A stretch of DNA of 64,000 nucleotides from Psychrobacter immobilis (lineage in GTDB: Bacteria > Pseudomonadota > Gammaproteobacteria > Pseudomonadales > Moraxellaceae), in assembly GCF_904846225.1 (NCBI RefSeq), contig NZ_CAJGZJ010000004.1:124001-188000 (forward strand), written 5' to 3'. A program made the position numbers and the translations under genes. The first letter of the stretch is position 1; each line of letters starts with the position of its first letter. The notes under the pieces were generated by a model. The model was not told the origin of the DNA. It worked only from the letters and a program-made list of their open reading frames with translations, and did no database searches. Below, piece by piece: positions 27,723 to 36,969 of this stretch.

Positions 27723-29372
27723 ATGGACGAAGTAAAAGTAGAGAGATTGGGTCCATTTCCACGGGTGAGTAAACCTGTATTTATAGCATCGACGGTTTTA
27801 ATTGTTGGATTTATTATTTTTGGTGCTTTTTTTACAGAAGCTGCCGGTGCAATTTTTAGTTTCTTACAGAATTTTATTACTGAGAAGTTCGGCTGGATGT
27901 TTATTATCCTAGTCAATACGGCACTGGTTCTTTGTATTTACCTCATCATGAGTCGTTATGGTGATATTCGCTTGGGCAATCAAACCGAGCGTGCGCAATA
28001 TAGCCTTGTCTCTTGGATAGGTATGTTGTTTTCGGCAGGTATTGGTATTGGTTTGGTCTATTGGGGTACAGCAGAGCCTTTATATCACTTTATGGCACCG
28101 CCACTCGGTGAAGCAGAAACCCTAGAGGCGGCCAAACAAGCCATGAACCTCTCGTTTTTACACTGGGGATTACATGCTTGGGGCATTTATACCATCGTGG
28201 CTTTAGCTTTGGCCTACTTTCATTTTCGCCGTGGTTTACCATTATCAATCCGCTCAACGCTTTATCCGATATTAGGTCGCAAGATTTATGGCCCATGGGG
28301 TCACACCGTTGATACGCTAGCGGTATTTGGTACGATGTTTGGGGTAGTGACTTCTCTCGGCTTAGGCGTGATGCAGATTAATGCTGGTCTGGAGAACTTA
28401 TTTGGCATTCCTAATAGTATTGGCGTACAGTTTGCGATCATTGCTTTTGTGACTGCTATGGCTTGCATCTCTTTGATGCTAGGCCTTGATAAAGGTATTA
28501 AACGCTTAAGTGACATCAATATGGGACTGACGGCCGTGCTACTCGCATTTATGGTCATTCTTGGTCCAACCTTGTTTATTTTTGATAGTTTTATCGAAAA
28601 TGTTGGTAATTATCTAGGATCATTTATCCCTTTGGCAACATGGGGCGAAGCATATAGTAATACAGATTGGCAAAACAGTTGGACGATATTTTACTGGGCA
28701 TGGTGGGTAAGTTGGGCGCCATTTGTTGGGGTATTTATTGCTCGTATTAGCCGAGGTCGTACGATTCGTGAGTTTGTATTAGGGGTTTTATTGATCCCAA
28801 TGACTATTTTGTTTTTTTGGTTTACCACGTTTGGTGGCGTCGCTATTCACATGGAACTGCTGGCAGGGATGAGTCCTGATGTCGTGAGTCCGGGATTGGT
28901 TTCGGCCGTGCAAGCAGATATCGGTAGTGCGATCTTTAAGTTGGTTGAATACTATCCAATGACCAAACCTGTGACGTTGCTAATCGTTATTATGATTGTA
29001 TTGTGGTTTGTGACTTCCTCAGATTCAGCGAGTTTTGTCATTGATATGTTGACGGCTGGTGGCGATACCAATCCACCAAAAATTCAGCGCTTATTTTGGG
29101 CAACAACAGAAGGAATTATTGCAGCGATATTATTGGCCGCAGGAGGTCTAGACGCGCTAAAGGCGGCTGCTATCGTAGCAGGGTTACCATTTGCCTTGGT
29201 GATATTTGTGATGATGTATGCGCTGCTGCGCGGACTGAGTCGAGATCGATTGATCTTATACCGAGCGCAGCAATACTTTATTACTGAAGAGTCTGCCGAT
29301 CATAATTCAGCCAATGAGTTCGTTGATGAACATTTACTAAAAGGTCCACCCAAAATTGTAAAGGGTGACTGA
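27723..29372 (+). CDS. BCCT-family compatible-solute transporter, copy 1
   Basis: Betaine/choline/carnitine transporter of 549 residues with about 12 TM segments. The first conserved block MLFSAGIGIGLVYWGTAEPL contains the G-x-G site used for cation coupling. The family signature AWWVSWAPFVGVFIARISRG supplies the aromatic substrate cage, and FVTSSDSASFVIDMLTAGGD follows in a later helix. A TTG start 57 nt earlier is open, but the ATG at 27723 aligns exactly with the start of the next gene (MDEVKVERLGPFPRVSKP versus MDHVKVGRLGPFPRVSKP). It imports betaine, choline or a related solute; the coupling ion is not decided. Confidence 0.93.
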   Translation: MDEVKVERLGPFPRVSKPVFIASTVLIVGFIIFGAFFTEAAGAIFSFLQNFITEKFGWMFIILVNTALVLCIYLIMSRYGDIRLGNQTERAQYSLVSWIGMLFSAGIGIGLVYWGTAEPLYHFMAPPLGEAETLEAAKQAMNLSFLHWGLHAWGIYTIVALALAYFHFRRGLPLSIRSTLYPILGRKIYGPWGHTVDTLAVFGTMFGVVTSLGLGVMQINAGLENLFGIPNSIGVQFAIIAFVTAMACISLMLGLDKGIKRLSDINMGLTAVLLAFMVILGPTLFIFDSFIENVGNYLGSFIPLATWGEAYSNTDWQNSWTIFYWAWWVSWAPFVGVFIARISRGRTIREFVLGVLLIPMTILFFWFTTFGGVAIHMELLAGMSPDVVSPGLVSAVQADIGSAIFKLVEYYPMTKPVTLLIVIMIVLWFVTSSDSASFVIDMLTAGGDTNPPKIQRLFWATTEGIIAAILLAAGGLDALKAAAIVAGLPFALVIFVMMYALLRGLSRDRLILYRAQQYFITEESADHNSANEFVDEHLLKGPPKIVKGD

Positions 29373-29457
29373 TAAACCGTAAAAGTCAGTGTATACATTG
29401 GCTTTTACATCGTCAGTTTTGTATTCATTTTTACTTTAAAAACGATAAAATATTTGT

Positions 29458-29501
29458 AGCACAAAATCCTAAGATATCGACGAATCTTAGGATTTTGTGC
29501 T
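29458..29501 (+). terminator. Long hairpin between the two BCCT genes
   Basis: A perfect 18-bp stem (starting AGCACAAAATCC and ending GGATTTTGTGCT) with an 8-nt loop is followed by TTTATG. It should stop or strongly reduce read-through from the first BCCT gene, giving each copy its own expression. Confidence 0.8.
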
Positions 29502-29603
29502 TTATGACATTAAGGCTGCTGGCTTCGTTTGATGCCCTGTACTTGGTTCGATGATAGGTACATGGCTCAGCAAAGCGGGTGTTCTAAAAATTGAGATTAT
29601 GAA

Positions 29604-31259
29604 ATGGATCACGTTAAAGTTGGCCGTTTAGGCCCCTTTCCACGGGTAAGTAAGCCCGTGTTTTTAACCTCGGCGATTTTGATTGTCGTGTTTATTATTT
29701 TTGGTGCTTTTTTTAACGAGCAAGCAGAAGTTGTATTTAATCAAGCAAAAGCATTCGTATCTATACGTTTTGGCTGGTTCTTTATTATGGTGGTCAATCT
29801 CGCCTTGGTCATGAGTATCTATATGATATTCAGTCGATACGGTGATATTAGGCTTGGTCATCAAACAGAAAAACCTGAATATAATTTATTTTCATGGATT
29901 GGTATGCTGTTTTCGGCAGGTATCGGTATTGGGCTACTCTATTGGGGCACTGCCGAGCCGTTATATCATTTCATGGCACCGCCGCTTGGTGAACCTGAAA
30001 CCATTGCTGCTGCCAAGCAAGCGATGAATATCGCATTTTTACATTATGGTCTACACGTTTGGGCAATCTACGGCATTGTGGCTTTGGCTTTGGCATATTT
30101 CCACTATCGCGTTGGCTTGCCATTAGCCATCCGTTCTACGTTATATCCGCTGATTGGCAAAAAAATATATGGTCCTATGGGTCATACCGTCGATACGTTG
30201 GCAGTATTTGGCACGATGTTCGGCGTGGTAACGACCTTGGGTCTTGGCGTGTTACAGATCAATTCTGGTCTTGAGACGCTGTTTGGTATTCCGAATAGTA
30301 TTACGGTACAGATTATACTGATTGCATTTATTACGGTACTGGCTGGAATGTCGCTATTCTTGGGGCTTGATAAAGGTATTAAGCGCTTAAGTGATATTAA
30401 TATCTTCTCTACTATTTTATTATTAAGCTTTGTGATTATCCTAGGGCCGACACAATTTATCTTTAATAGTTTCTTTGAAAATATCGGCAATTACCTACAT
30501 CAAGTCATACCTCTAGGTCTGTGGACGGAGTCTTATGAAGGTCAAGATAATTGGCAGTCGTCTTGGACAGTTTTCTATTGGGCATGGTGGATTAGCTGGT
30601 CGCCGTTCGTTGGTGTGTTTGTCGCTCGTATCTCACGTGGTCGTACCATTCGCGAATTTATATTAGGCGTATTATTAATCCCTATTACCATATTATTCTT
30701 ATGGTTCACCGCATTCGGTGGCTCGGCAGTACATATGGAGCTAATGGCGGCACTTGATCCTAATATAGCAAGCCCTGGTCTTATTGAGGCCGTTCAAGCG
30801 GATACAGGCAGTGCTATTTTTAAATTAATGGAATCTTATCCATTAACATCAGCAGTCAATTTACTGATTGTGGTGATGATTGTGCTTTGGTTTGTCACCT
30901 CATCAGATTCAGCCAGTTTTGTCATTGACATGCTGACTTCAGGTGGTGATACCAATCCACCAAAGATTCAGCGTCTATTTTGGGCAGGTACTGAAGGGGT
31001 GATTGCTGCTGTGTTATTGGCGGCAGGCGGTTTGGGTGCGCTACAGGCAGCGTCTATCGTGTCAGGCTTTCCTTTTGCCATTGTTATATTGATTATGATG
31101 TATTCGTTATTGCGAGGGTTGAGTCGAGATCGCTTGATCTTGTATCGCCAGCAGCAATGGTTTATTACTGAAGAGTCTGCAGAACACAATTCAGCCAACG
31201 AGTTCCGTGATGAAGATCTATTAACGGGACCACCTGATCTGGCAAAACCTGATGATTAG
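29604..31259 (+). CDS. BCCT-family compatible-solute transporter, copy 2
   Basis: It is 551 residues and plainly a duplicate of the preceding gene: most TM segments are identical or conservatively changed, including MLFSAGIGIGLLYWGTAEPL, AWWISWSPFVGVFVARISRG and SSDSASFVIDMLTSGGD. Differences cluster in TM1-2, the periplasmic loop around ESYEGQDNWQSS, and helices near LMAALDPNIASPG. I infer divergence in substrate or regulation. The C-terminal tail keeps RDRLILYRQQQWFITEESAEHNSANEF, as in copy 1. Its own leader follows a strong hairpin. A terminator follows. Confidence 0.93.
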   Translation: MDHVKVGRLGPFPRVSKPVFLTSAILIVVFIIFGAFFNEQAEVVFNQAKAFVSIRFGWFFIMVVNLALVMSIYMIFSRYGDIRLGHQTEKPEYNLFSWIGMLFSAGIGIGLLYWGTAEPLYHFMAPPLGEPETIAAAKQAMNIAFLHYGLHVWAIYGIVALALAYFHYRVGLPLAIRSTLYPLIGKKIYGPMGHTVDTLAVFGTMFGVVTTLGLGVLQINSGLETLFGIPNSITVQIILIAFITVLAGMSLFLGLDKGIKRLSDINIFSTILLLSFVIILGPTQFIFNSFFENIGNYLHQVIPLGLWTESYEGQDNWQSSWTVFYWAWWISWSPFVGVFVARISRGRTIREFILGVLLIPITILFLWFTAFGGSAVHMELMAALDPNIASPGLIEAVQADTGSAIFKLMESYPLTSAVNLLIVVMIVLWFVTSSDSASFVIDMLTSGGDTNPPKIQRLFWAGTEGVIAAVLLAAGGLGALQAASIVSGFPFAIVILIMMYSLLRGLSRDRLILYRQQQWFITEESAEHNSANEFRDEDLLTGPPDLAKPDD

Positions 31260-31321
31260 ATTGTATAAAAGTGAAGCATAATTAATTCACTATAAAAAAA
31301 TACGTACTATTAGCATAAATT

Positions 31322-31357
31322 AAAAAGTCTCAGCTTATGATTAAGCTGGGACTTTTT
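31322..31357 (+). terminator. Terminator after BCCT copy 2
   Basis: The stem AAAAAGTCTCAGCTTA / TTAAGCTGGGACTTTTT has a 3-nt loop and one mismatch, with A and T runs on both sides; it may work in both directions. Confidence 0.85.
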
Positions 31358-31397
31358 AGTTGCAATTGATGGCGTATTTTTTAAAAATTTATCGTGT

Positions 31398-31542
31398 TAT
31401 AGTCAACAAACAGTAAAAGCGCGACAGTACCGCTGGAATGGATTCTTGAAGCCACTGTCTGCAACGGCACAGCAAGCGAAGAAAATTTATACCAGTAGTA
31501 ACTGACTATTGATGGATACATTTAACTTTTTACCGACTATAT
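31398..31542. repeat. Dispersed palindromic repeat, copy 4 (inverted)
   Basis: Reverse orientation relative to copies 1-3. It starts ATAGTCAACAAACAG, holds CCACTGTCTGCAACGG and ACAGCAAGCGAAGAAAATTT, then ACCAGTAGTAACTGACTAT, and ends TTTAACTTTTTACCGACTAT. The ATAGTC...GACTAT ends define the element edges best of all copies. Confidence 0.8.
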
Positions 31543-31544
31543 CT

Positions 31545-31913
31545 CTATGAACATTCGCCTTTTGTATAGCTGACTGCACCAGTGACATTACAGGCGGAAC
31601 AGGCATTACCTGCCGTTTGCGTGCTAAATCCTGTTGGCGTTTTAACTTTGACGCAGACAGGATCATATTGCATGGTACACATGGTTTTGTCCGAGCTACT
31701 AGGCGCACACTGAGTAAAAATACCAGCATTCGTTTTTTGGTTTTTAGTCGCGGTGGCATGCTCTGTTTGAATAGGCGTCGTGTTGGGGGCGGGAATATTG
31801 ACCACACTACTACAGCTTGCCAAAGCCATGGCTAATGGTAGTCCCAATAGGAGTGATTTGAGCAATGGTTGTTTGAGTAAAAAAAGCCATGATTTGATTA
31901 AAATGTTGTGCAT
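31545..31913 (-). CDS. Small lipoprotein with Kazal-like Cys-rich C-terminus
   Basis: It is 122 residues. A signal peptide with lipobox LASC (about residues 31-34) predicts a lipid-anchored protein. The C-terminal half has six or more Cys residues arranged C-x9-C-x6-C...C-x2-C-x12-C (TMCTMQYDPVCVKV, GNACSACNVTG, KGECS). This resembles the M-x-Y-D/x-P-V-C pattern of Kazal-type protease-inhibitor-like domains found in some bacterial lipoproteins. Inhibitor activity is inference. The start has a strong ribosome site (AAGGAGATATTATT then ATG). It lies downstream of the DUF3144 gene, beyond a terminator. Confidence 0.65.
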   Translation of the reverse strand: MHNILIKSWLFLLKQPLLKSLLLGLPLAMALASCSSVVNIPAPNTTPIQTEHATATKNQKTNAGIFTQCAPSSSDKTMCTMQYDPVCVKVKTPTGFSTQTAGNACSACNVTGAVSYTKGECS

Positions 31914-32068
31914 AATAATATCTCCTTATAGATAAAATTCGATAAATTCCCATTATCGATCATTGGTTTTAATCTTTTTACCTCTATCGATCATCGAGTG
32001 ATCTAAAGCCAATAGTAGCCTATTTATAAAAAGTCATCTACCATCTACTCATCGAATGACAGTCAATA

Positions 32069-32102
32069 AAAAACCCAAGTCTCATATTAAAACTTGGGTT
32101 TT
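32069..32102 (-). terminator. Terminator of the metK-DUF3144 unit
   Basis: The stem AAAACCCAAGT / ACTTGGGTTTT is followed on the minus strand by TTTTTTATTG. It lies 33 nt beyond the DUF3144 stop codon. Confidence 0.8.
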
Positions 32103-32134
32103 ACAGTGTTTTTTCTATAAGTTAAAAACAGCTA

Positions 32135-32506
32135 TTATTCAGCGTTTTTCCCTTCTTGATTCAAATCTACATATTTATCAAAATTTTGCGCATAATCAGT
32201 CAAATTATCGCTCAGCATTTGGCGATATTGTTTAACATAAAACTCGACGATATCGTCTTTTTCTTTGGCAAAATCATCACCTTTGATGAAACCAATAGAA
32301 GCGACTGACGCACTATAACGTGCTGCTGCGTACAACAAAGAAGCGCCTACTTGTCCTGAATGTGCTTCAGGACCTAACTGACTGTTTGCAATACCGATGA
32401 TAGCATCAGCACGTTGATAAAATGACTGCATTTCTGGGGTAATCTCAATGCTGGTATCAACATTATTGCCTTGAGTGTTGCTGTCTTGGATATTGTCTTG
32501 AGACAT
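32135..32506 (-). CDS. DUF3144-family protein
   Basis: It is 123 residues of predicted helix, cytoplasmic. It matches from memory DUF3144, small proteins of unknown function whose core includes FYQRADAIIGIANSQL and SGQVGASLLYAAARYSA (residues about 30-75), ending with a helix rich in acidic and aromatic residues (VEFYVKQYRQMLSDNLTDYA). The first 25 residues are Gln/Asn/Asp-rich and probably disordered. Ribosome site AGGAG, 7 nt before ATG. It is 72 bp downstream of metK on the same strand and probably shares its transcript. Confidence 0.75.
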   Translation of the reverse strand: MSQDNIQDSNTQGNNVDTSIEITPEMQSFYQRADAIIGIANSQLGPEAHSGQVGASLLYAAARYSASVASIGFIKGDDFAKEKDDIVEFYVKQYRQMLSDNLTDYAQNFDKYVDLNQEGKNAE

Positions 32507-32578
32507 AAGCGACTCCTAATAAGTGTCAGTAATTTTCTATGTATAAAGAAGGTTTGTAAAAATTTAAAAGTATGTCTT

Positions 32579-33745
32579 TTACAACCCAGCATCTGCTTTT
32601 AAGATATCTGCTTTGTCTGTTTTTTCCCACGTGAAGGCAGTCTCTGATCCTTGACGACCAAAATGACCGAAAGTAGCCGTTTGCTGATACATGGGCTGCA
32701 ATAAATTTAGCATACGAGTAATGCCATAAGGACGCAGATCAAAATGGGCGCGAATCAGACGGATGATCTCATCATTGCTGATTTTATTAGTGCCAAAAGT
32801 ATTGACAGAGATAGAGGTTGGCTCAGCGACACCAATCGCATAGCTCACTTGTATCTCACAGCGCTCCGCAAGTCCTGCTGCGACGATATTTTTGGCAACA
32901 TAACGGACAGCATAAGCGGCGCTACGATCTACTTTTGAGGGATCTTTGCCACTAAAGGCACCGCCACCATGACGCGCCATACCACCATAAGTATCAACAA
33001 TGATTTTACGACCAGTCAATCCTGCATCCCCAACAGGGCCACCGATGACGAATTTACCGGTTGGATTGATGTGATAGCGCGTGCCAGCATGTAATAGATC
33101 CGCTGGCAGTACTTGTTTGATGATGGATTCCATGATGGCTTCTTGTAAATCGCTTTGCGAGATACTGGGATCATGCTGCGTAGACAATACCACGGCATCA
33201 ATCGCCACTGGTTTATTGCCATCATATTTTAATGTCACTTGCGCTTTTGCATCGGGGCGTAACCACGGCAGATCTCCTGAGCGACGCAGCTCAGATTGAC
33301 GCTCCATCAAGCGATGAGCAAATTCGATAGGGGCTGGCATTAGTACGTCAGTTTCATTGCTGGCATAGCCGAACATAAGACCTTGATCGCCTGCACCTTG
33401 CTCTTCAGGATCTTGGCGATCGACACCTTGAGCAATTTCAGGTGATTGCTTACCAAGCATATTAATCACCGCACAAGTCTCGCCATCAAAGCCTAAGTCT
33501 GAATGGTGATAGCCAATACCATTCACCGTATCACGCACAATACGCTCAAAGTCGACATTGGCTGTGGTGGTAATTTCACCAGCCAATACTACCGCGCCTG
33601 TCTTAACCAACGTTTCACATGCCACGCGTGCATGCAAATCTTCAGCTAAGATAGCGTCAAGGATAGCATCGGATATTTGGTCAGCCATTTTATCAGGATG
33701 GCCTTCACTCACAGATTCTGAGGTAAATAAGTTGTATTCACGCAT
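32579..33745 (-). CDS. metK: S-adenosylmethionine synthetase
   Basis: It makes SAM from methionine and ATP. It is 388 residues, the normal length. Signature blocks are [20 protein letters not shown] at the start, [12 protein letters not shown] (methionine/ATP site), [19 protein letters not shown] with the P-loop-like GGGAFSGKD, and [14 protein letters not shown]. It binds Mg and K ions and acts as a tetramer in the cytoplasm. The 162-bp upstream gap shows no riboswitch I can recognise. DUF3144 follows. Confidence 0.98.
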   Translation of the reverse strand: MREYNLFTSESVSEGHPDKMADQISDAILDAILAEDLHARVACETLVKTGAVVLAGEITTTANVDFERIVRDTVNGIGYHHSDLGFDGETCAVINMLGKQSPEIAQGVDRQDPEEQGAGDQGLMFGYASNETDVLMPAPIEFAHRLMERQSELRRSGDLPWLRPDAKAQVTLKYDGNKPVAIDAVVLSTQHDPSISQSDLQEAIMESIIKQVLPADLLHAGTRYHINPTGKFVIGGPVGDAGLTGRKIIVDTYGGMARHGGGAFSGKDPSKVDRSAAYAVRYVAKNIVAAGLAERCEIQVSYAIGVAEPTSISVNTFGTNKISNDEIIRLIRAHFDLRPYGITRMLNLLQPMYQQTATFGHFGRQGSETAFTWEKTDKADILKADAGL

Positions 33746-33907
33746 AATGGGATCGCTTAGTTGCAGGGACTGTCGTTTACGAATTCAGTCATTATTAAAT
33801 GTATAGAAAAACAAAAGACGAAAAGGAATCAAAAAATTAGCATATTTTAACGTGTATCGACGCAAAACTCTAGCGATGGATAGTATTATGAAGTAACTGG
33901 GTATTGA

Positions 33908-34504
33908 CTAAATAGGGTAGAAGTCATCAACCTCACTGTCTTCTTGCCAGCGATATTCTGTATATTTGGCGATATATCGTGCCGTCTCAATATCCTGTCT
34001 ATCAGCAATGAATCCTAGTACCATATCCATGCCAGCACTAACACCTGAGGAAGTATAAAATTTGCCATCGACCACCCAGCGCGCTTGCGCTACCCAGTTG
34101 ACCTGATTTGATTGAGATATGATCCATTGCCAGGCCATTTTATTAGACGTTGCACGTTTACTATTTAGAGCCCCGGTCTTAGCTAATAATGCACTGCCAG
34201 TACAGACGCTTAGTACCCAGTTAGCCTGATCAATAAGTGTCATAAGTGTCTGCAAAAAGGAACTATTATTGATTTGCAGCCGAGTACCCATCCCGCCCGG
34301 CACCAATAAAATATCGGTCTGATATTCTAATTCTGTGACAGCGACTGTCTGCACAGCTACACCATGCTTATTGTGAATAATGCCACCGCTGATGGAGGCA
34401 AATTGAAGTCGATAATGCTCAGGCAAGCAGCCAAACATCTCGATAGGTCCAAAAAGATCCAAGGTCTCAAAATCATCAAATAATAGGGCAGTAAGGGTTT
34501 GCAT
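33908..34504 (-). CDS. DJ-1/PfpI-family protein
   Basis: It is 198 residues with a class I glutamine amidotransferase-like fold. The nucleophile elbow is VLSVCTGSALLAKTGAL (Cys near residue 99). The upstream ILLVPGGMGTR and the later TSSGVSAGMDMVLGFI blocks place it in the DJ-1/PfpI group, close to isonitrile hydratase or to the sensor half of GlxA-like regulators, but without an HTH domain. Substrate unknown. It lies 28 bp after the small phosphatase gene on the same strand, so the pair is probably co-transcribed. Confidence 0.85.
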   Translation of the reverse strand: MQTLTALLFDDFETLDLFGPIEMFGCLPEHYRLQFASISGGIIHNKHGVAVQTVAVTELEYQTDILLVPGGMGTRLQINNSSFLQTLMTLIDQANWVLSVCTGSALLAKTGALNSKRATSNKMAWQWIISQSNQVNWVAQARWVVDGKFYTSSGVSAGMDMVLGFIADRQDIETARYIAKYTEYRWQEDSEVDDFYPI

Positions 34505-34531
34505 TTGTTTTCCTTTATTTAAAAATAACGT

Positions 34532-34855
34532 TTATAAAGATAAGTGGGCGTTTACTGAGTCCTGTAACCATGATACCAATGCTTGATCCATGTATTGATA
34601 ATCATCAGGGATATCTAAGACAATAAGTTCTTTCTGACTGATCTGGTGTTGAAACTGTTCATGAATATAACGCTTATGCTTATTTTCCATCACAAAAATA
34701 ATATCTGCCCAATTTACATCTTTTAAATGTATTTGTTTGCGAGCAGAACGACTAATGCCTGCAGAACGAACATTTAGATTAGGATGATTTGAATAGATGT
34801 TTTCAGCAGTCGGACTGCGCCATTTATTTTTGGTACAAACAAAGAGTAAATTCAT
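34532..34855 (-). CDS. Short low-molecular-weight phosphatase-like protein
   Basis: It is 107 residues, shorter than a classical LMW protein-tyrosine phosphatase (about 150). The P-loop C-x5-R-S is present at the N-terminus (FVCTKNKWRSPTAE), as is RSAGIS. The usual D-P-Y general-acid motif is not clear; the nearest candidate is LDIPDDYQYMD at about residue 87. Such short forms are commonly annotated as phosphotyrosine phosphatase-like; activity is uncertain. It lies between nth and the DJ-1 gene on the same strand. Confidence 0.75.
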   Translation of the reverse strand: MNLLFVCTKNKWRSPTAENIYSNHPNLNVRSAGISRSARKQIHLKDVNWADIIFVMENKHKRYIHEQFQHQISQKELIVLDIPDDYQYMDQALVSWLQDSVNAHLSL

Positions 34856-34898
34856 CGAACCTCTCGCTATAAATGAAAGTTACCACTATAAATGAAGG

Positions 34899-35594
34899 TC
34901 ACAACTCTACAAATCCTGCTTTATCCTTAAACATGCATTCGTCATAGACAGGGCATGCACCGCATTTGGGTGTACGTGCTTGACAGGTATAGCGTCCATG
35001 TAAAATCAGATAATGATGCGCATCAACAATGAAGTCATCTGGAATGCGTTCGACCAGCTTTTTTTCAACAATTAAGACATTTTTACCAGTGGCAAGACCA
35101 GTGCGATTGCCCACACGAAATATATGGGTGTCCACCGCCATAGTGGGCTGACCAAATGCAGTATTTAACACCACATTGGCTGTTTTGCGTCCTACGCCTG
35201 CCAGTGATTCTAGGTCTTTGCGATTATCAGGAACGGTGCTGTCAAATTTCTCGATCAAATCACGACAGGTTTTGATGACATTTTTGGCTTTGGCATTATA
35301 CAAGCCAATATTTTTGATATAAGACTTTAGGCCGTCTTCACCCAATGCCAATATCGCCTCTGGCGTATTTGCCACCGGATATAATTGCTGGGTGGCAATG
35401 TTAACGCTCACATCTGTCGCCTGCGCGGATAATATAACCGCAATAAGCAGCTCAAAATTACTGCCATAATTGAGCTCAGTGACTGGTTCGTCAATCGTCG
35501 CTGCCAATTTTTCAAAGAATTGACGAATATCACGATTGGGCATCCGCCTTGAGGGCGGGGTATCCGCTGTTTTATGTTTGACCGTTTTACTCAT
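34899..35594 (-). CDS. nth: Endonuclease III
   Basis: DNA glycosylase/AP lyase that removes oxidised pyrimidines. The HhH motif with catalytic Lys is LAGVGRKTANVVLN, the catalytic Asp is in AVDTHIFRVGNRTG, and the C-terminal 4Fe-4S cluster is C-x6-C-x2-C-x5-C (CQARTPKCGACPVYDEC). It is 231 residues, with about 20 extra polar residues at the N-terminus (KTVKHKTADTPPSRRMPNRD) compared with E. coli. It follows rnfB by 90 bp, a neighbourhood kept from the rsx/rnf-nth cluster of other gammaproteobacteria. Confidence 0.96.
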   Translation of the reverse strand: MSKTVKHKTADTPPSRRMPNRDIRQFFEKLAATIDEPVTELNYGSNFELLIAVILSAQATDVSVNIATQQLYPVANTPEAILALGEDGLKSYIKNIGLYNAKAKNVIKTCRDLIEKFDSTVPDNRKDLESLAGVGRKTANVVLNTAFGQPTMAVDTHIFRVGNRTGLATGKNVLIVEKKLVERIPDDFIVDAHHYLILHGRYTCQARTPKCGACPVYDECMFKDKAGFVEL

Positions 35595-35684
35595 GATATT
35601 TGACTATTGTTTTAGTGATTGGTGTTGCAAAATTATATGCTAGCGATGACGTTTATGTTAATTATTAAAGTATCAATCGCGTAA

Positions 35685-36599
35685 TCAAAGCGCTACTTGT
35701 AATGATTCGAGCTCGGCTTGTAACGCTTCAAGATCGGCTTGTTTTTGATCGTTTGCACGAACACTTAGCTGCTTTTCTAGCTTTTTAATCTTAGTACGTA
35801 GTTTAGCTGCCGCAATGGTATTTTTTGCTTGTGCTTCGCTGATGTTCAAAGATTGGCTCGCCGCGTTATTTAGTTTGGCTTCGACCATACTGACCACAGG
35901 TCTACTATGGCTGCTATCAGCAAGCTGCTCAGTCACGCGATTCAAATGAGTATGATAACGCTGTCTTAAGTCTTCCTGTTCAGACACACGCTCAGATATA
36001 GAAACCTCACGCTCTATGGTGATCAAATCAATGCAATCGACAGGACAAGGCGCGATACACAACTCGCAGCCTGTGCATAAATCTGTAAAGATGGTATGCA
36101 TATGCTTGCCAGTGCCGACGATAGCATCCACTGGGCAAGCAGGAATACATTTGGTACAGCCGATACAGTCATCCTCACGGATAACAGCACGTACCTCGGT
36201 CGGCCGCGCAGATGTGGCGTCTATTGGCCACTGAGACGGAACGGCGTTAAGTATCGCCTCATTGCTATCAGGATTAATGATTTGAACAATAGCATTGGTC
36301 ACGGGCTGACCACCAGGCACACATTTATTGTATGGCTCATCATTTAGCACGATGGCAGTGGCGTACGGCAAACAGCCATCTGGATGCTCGCATAAACCGC
36401 ATTGTGTTTGGGGAAGGCAAGCGTCTATGCGCTCGATTTTATCTAGCACGTCATCATTTAGCGTGGTGATATTTAAGCTGTCAAATAAAATGGGTAAATC
36501 AGACAGTCGTGTAAGCTTGACGCGTGTGTTGACGCTTGGTTCTGTGAGAGTACTGGCGTTGTTTTTGAGCATTGAATTATTGGCCTTAACATCGGTCAT
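35685..36599 (-). CDS. rnfB: Soluble RnfB/RsxB-like ferredoxin
   Basis: It is 304 residues. Order: a variable polar N-terminus, a 4Fe-4S domain of the RnfB type (CLPQTQCGLCEHPDGCLPYA), two ferredoxin clusters (CIGCTKCIPACPVDA; CTGCELCIAPCPVDCIDL), then a charged coiled coil (about residues 255-304, LRTKIKKLEKQL). Canonical RnfB begins with a membrane helix; none is seen here. No rnfA, C, D, G or E gene is nearby, so it probably works as a soluble electron carrier rather than in a full Rnf pump. nth lies just downstream. Confidence 0.88.
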   Translation of the reverse strand: MTDVKANNSMLKNNASTLTEPSVNTRVKLTRLSDLPILFDSLNITTLNDDVLDKIERIDACLPQTQCGLCEHPDGCLPYATAIVLNDEPYNKCVPGGQPVTNAIVQIINPDSNEAILNAVPSQWPIDATSARPTEVRAVIREDDCIGCTKCIPACPVDAIVGTGKHMHTIFTDLCTGCELCIAPCPVDCIDLITIEREVSISERVSEQEDLRQRYHTHLNRVTEQLADSSHSRPVVSMVEAKLNNAASQSLNISEAQAKNTIAAAKLRTKIKKLEKQLSVRANDQKQADLEALQAELESLQVAL

Positions 36600-36969
36600 T
36601 ATCAGCTTTTTTGGCTTATAATCCGTAAATGGTTAGGTGAAAATGGACACGTTTGGTAGGGCGCTATAGGCATTATAAAAAGTGCTATGACTGAATAGAG
36701 GATAGTACTATACAATGGTGCCGTTTATCGCGCTTATGTAGCGAAAGATTAACACATTTGGGGGCTTAAAACATCTGTATCGAGTACATAGCAATCAGAA
36801 TTCAGCAACATGCATGGCGATAGTCAGTCCTAAATAAAATAGCGGCAAAGAGAAATCTTAGCGAGCACGTTTTATATTTAAAATGTACGCTCTCATTATT
36901 ACTGATTTATATCGTATCTAAAATATATACACTGGCATTCATATCTGTACAAATATTTTTGGAGGTAAA
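36600..36969. other. Intergenic gap, 370 bp
   Basis: Divergent promoter region between rnfB (minus) and the EamA gene (plus). An imperfect hairpin (GAGCACGTTTTA ... TAAAATGTACGCTC, about 36857-36886) is the only structure I see. GGAGGTAA before 36970 is the ribosome site of the EamA gene. Confidence 0.4.

Noticed and set aside
31487..31807. Alternative 106-codon frame across the Kazal-like lipoprotein
   Set aside because: The other frame (31545-31913) has a lipobox and strong ribosome site; this one is its shadow.
33746..33907. SAM riboswitch upstream of metK
   Set aside because: No recognisable riboswitch fold, and such switches on metK are not expected in this group.
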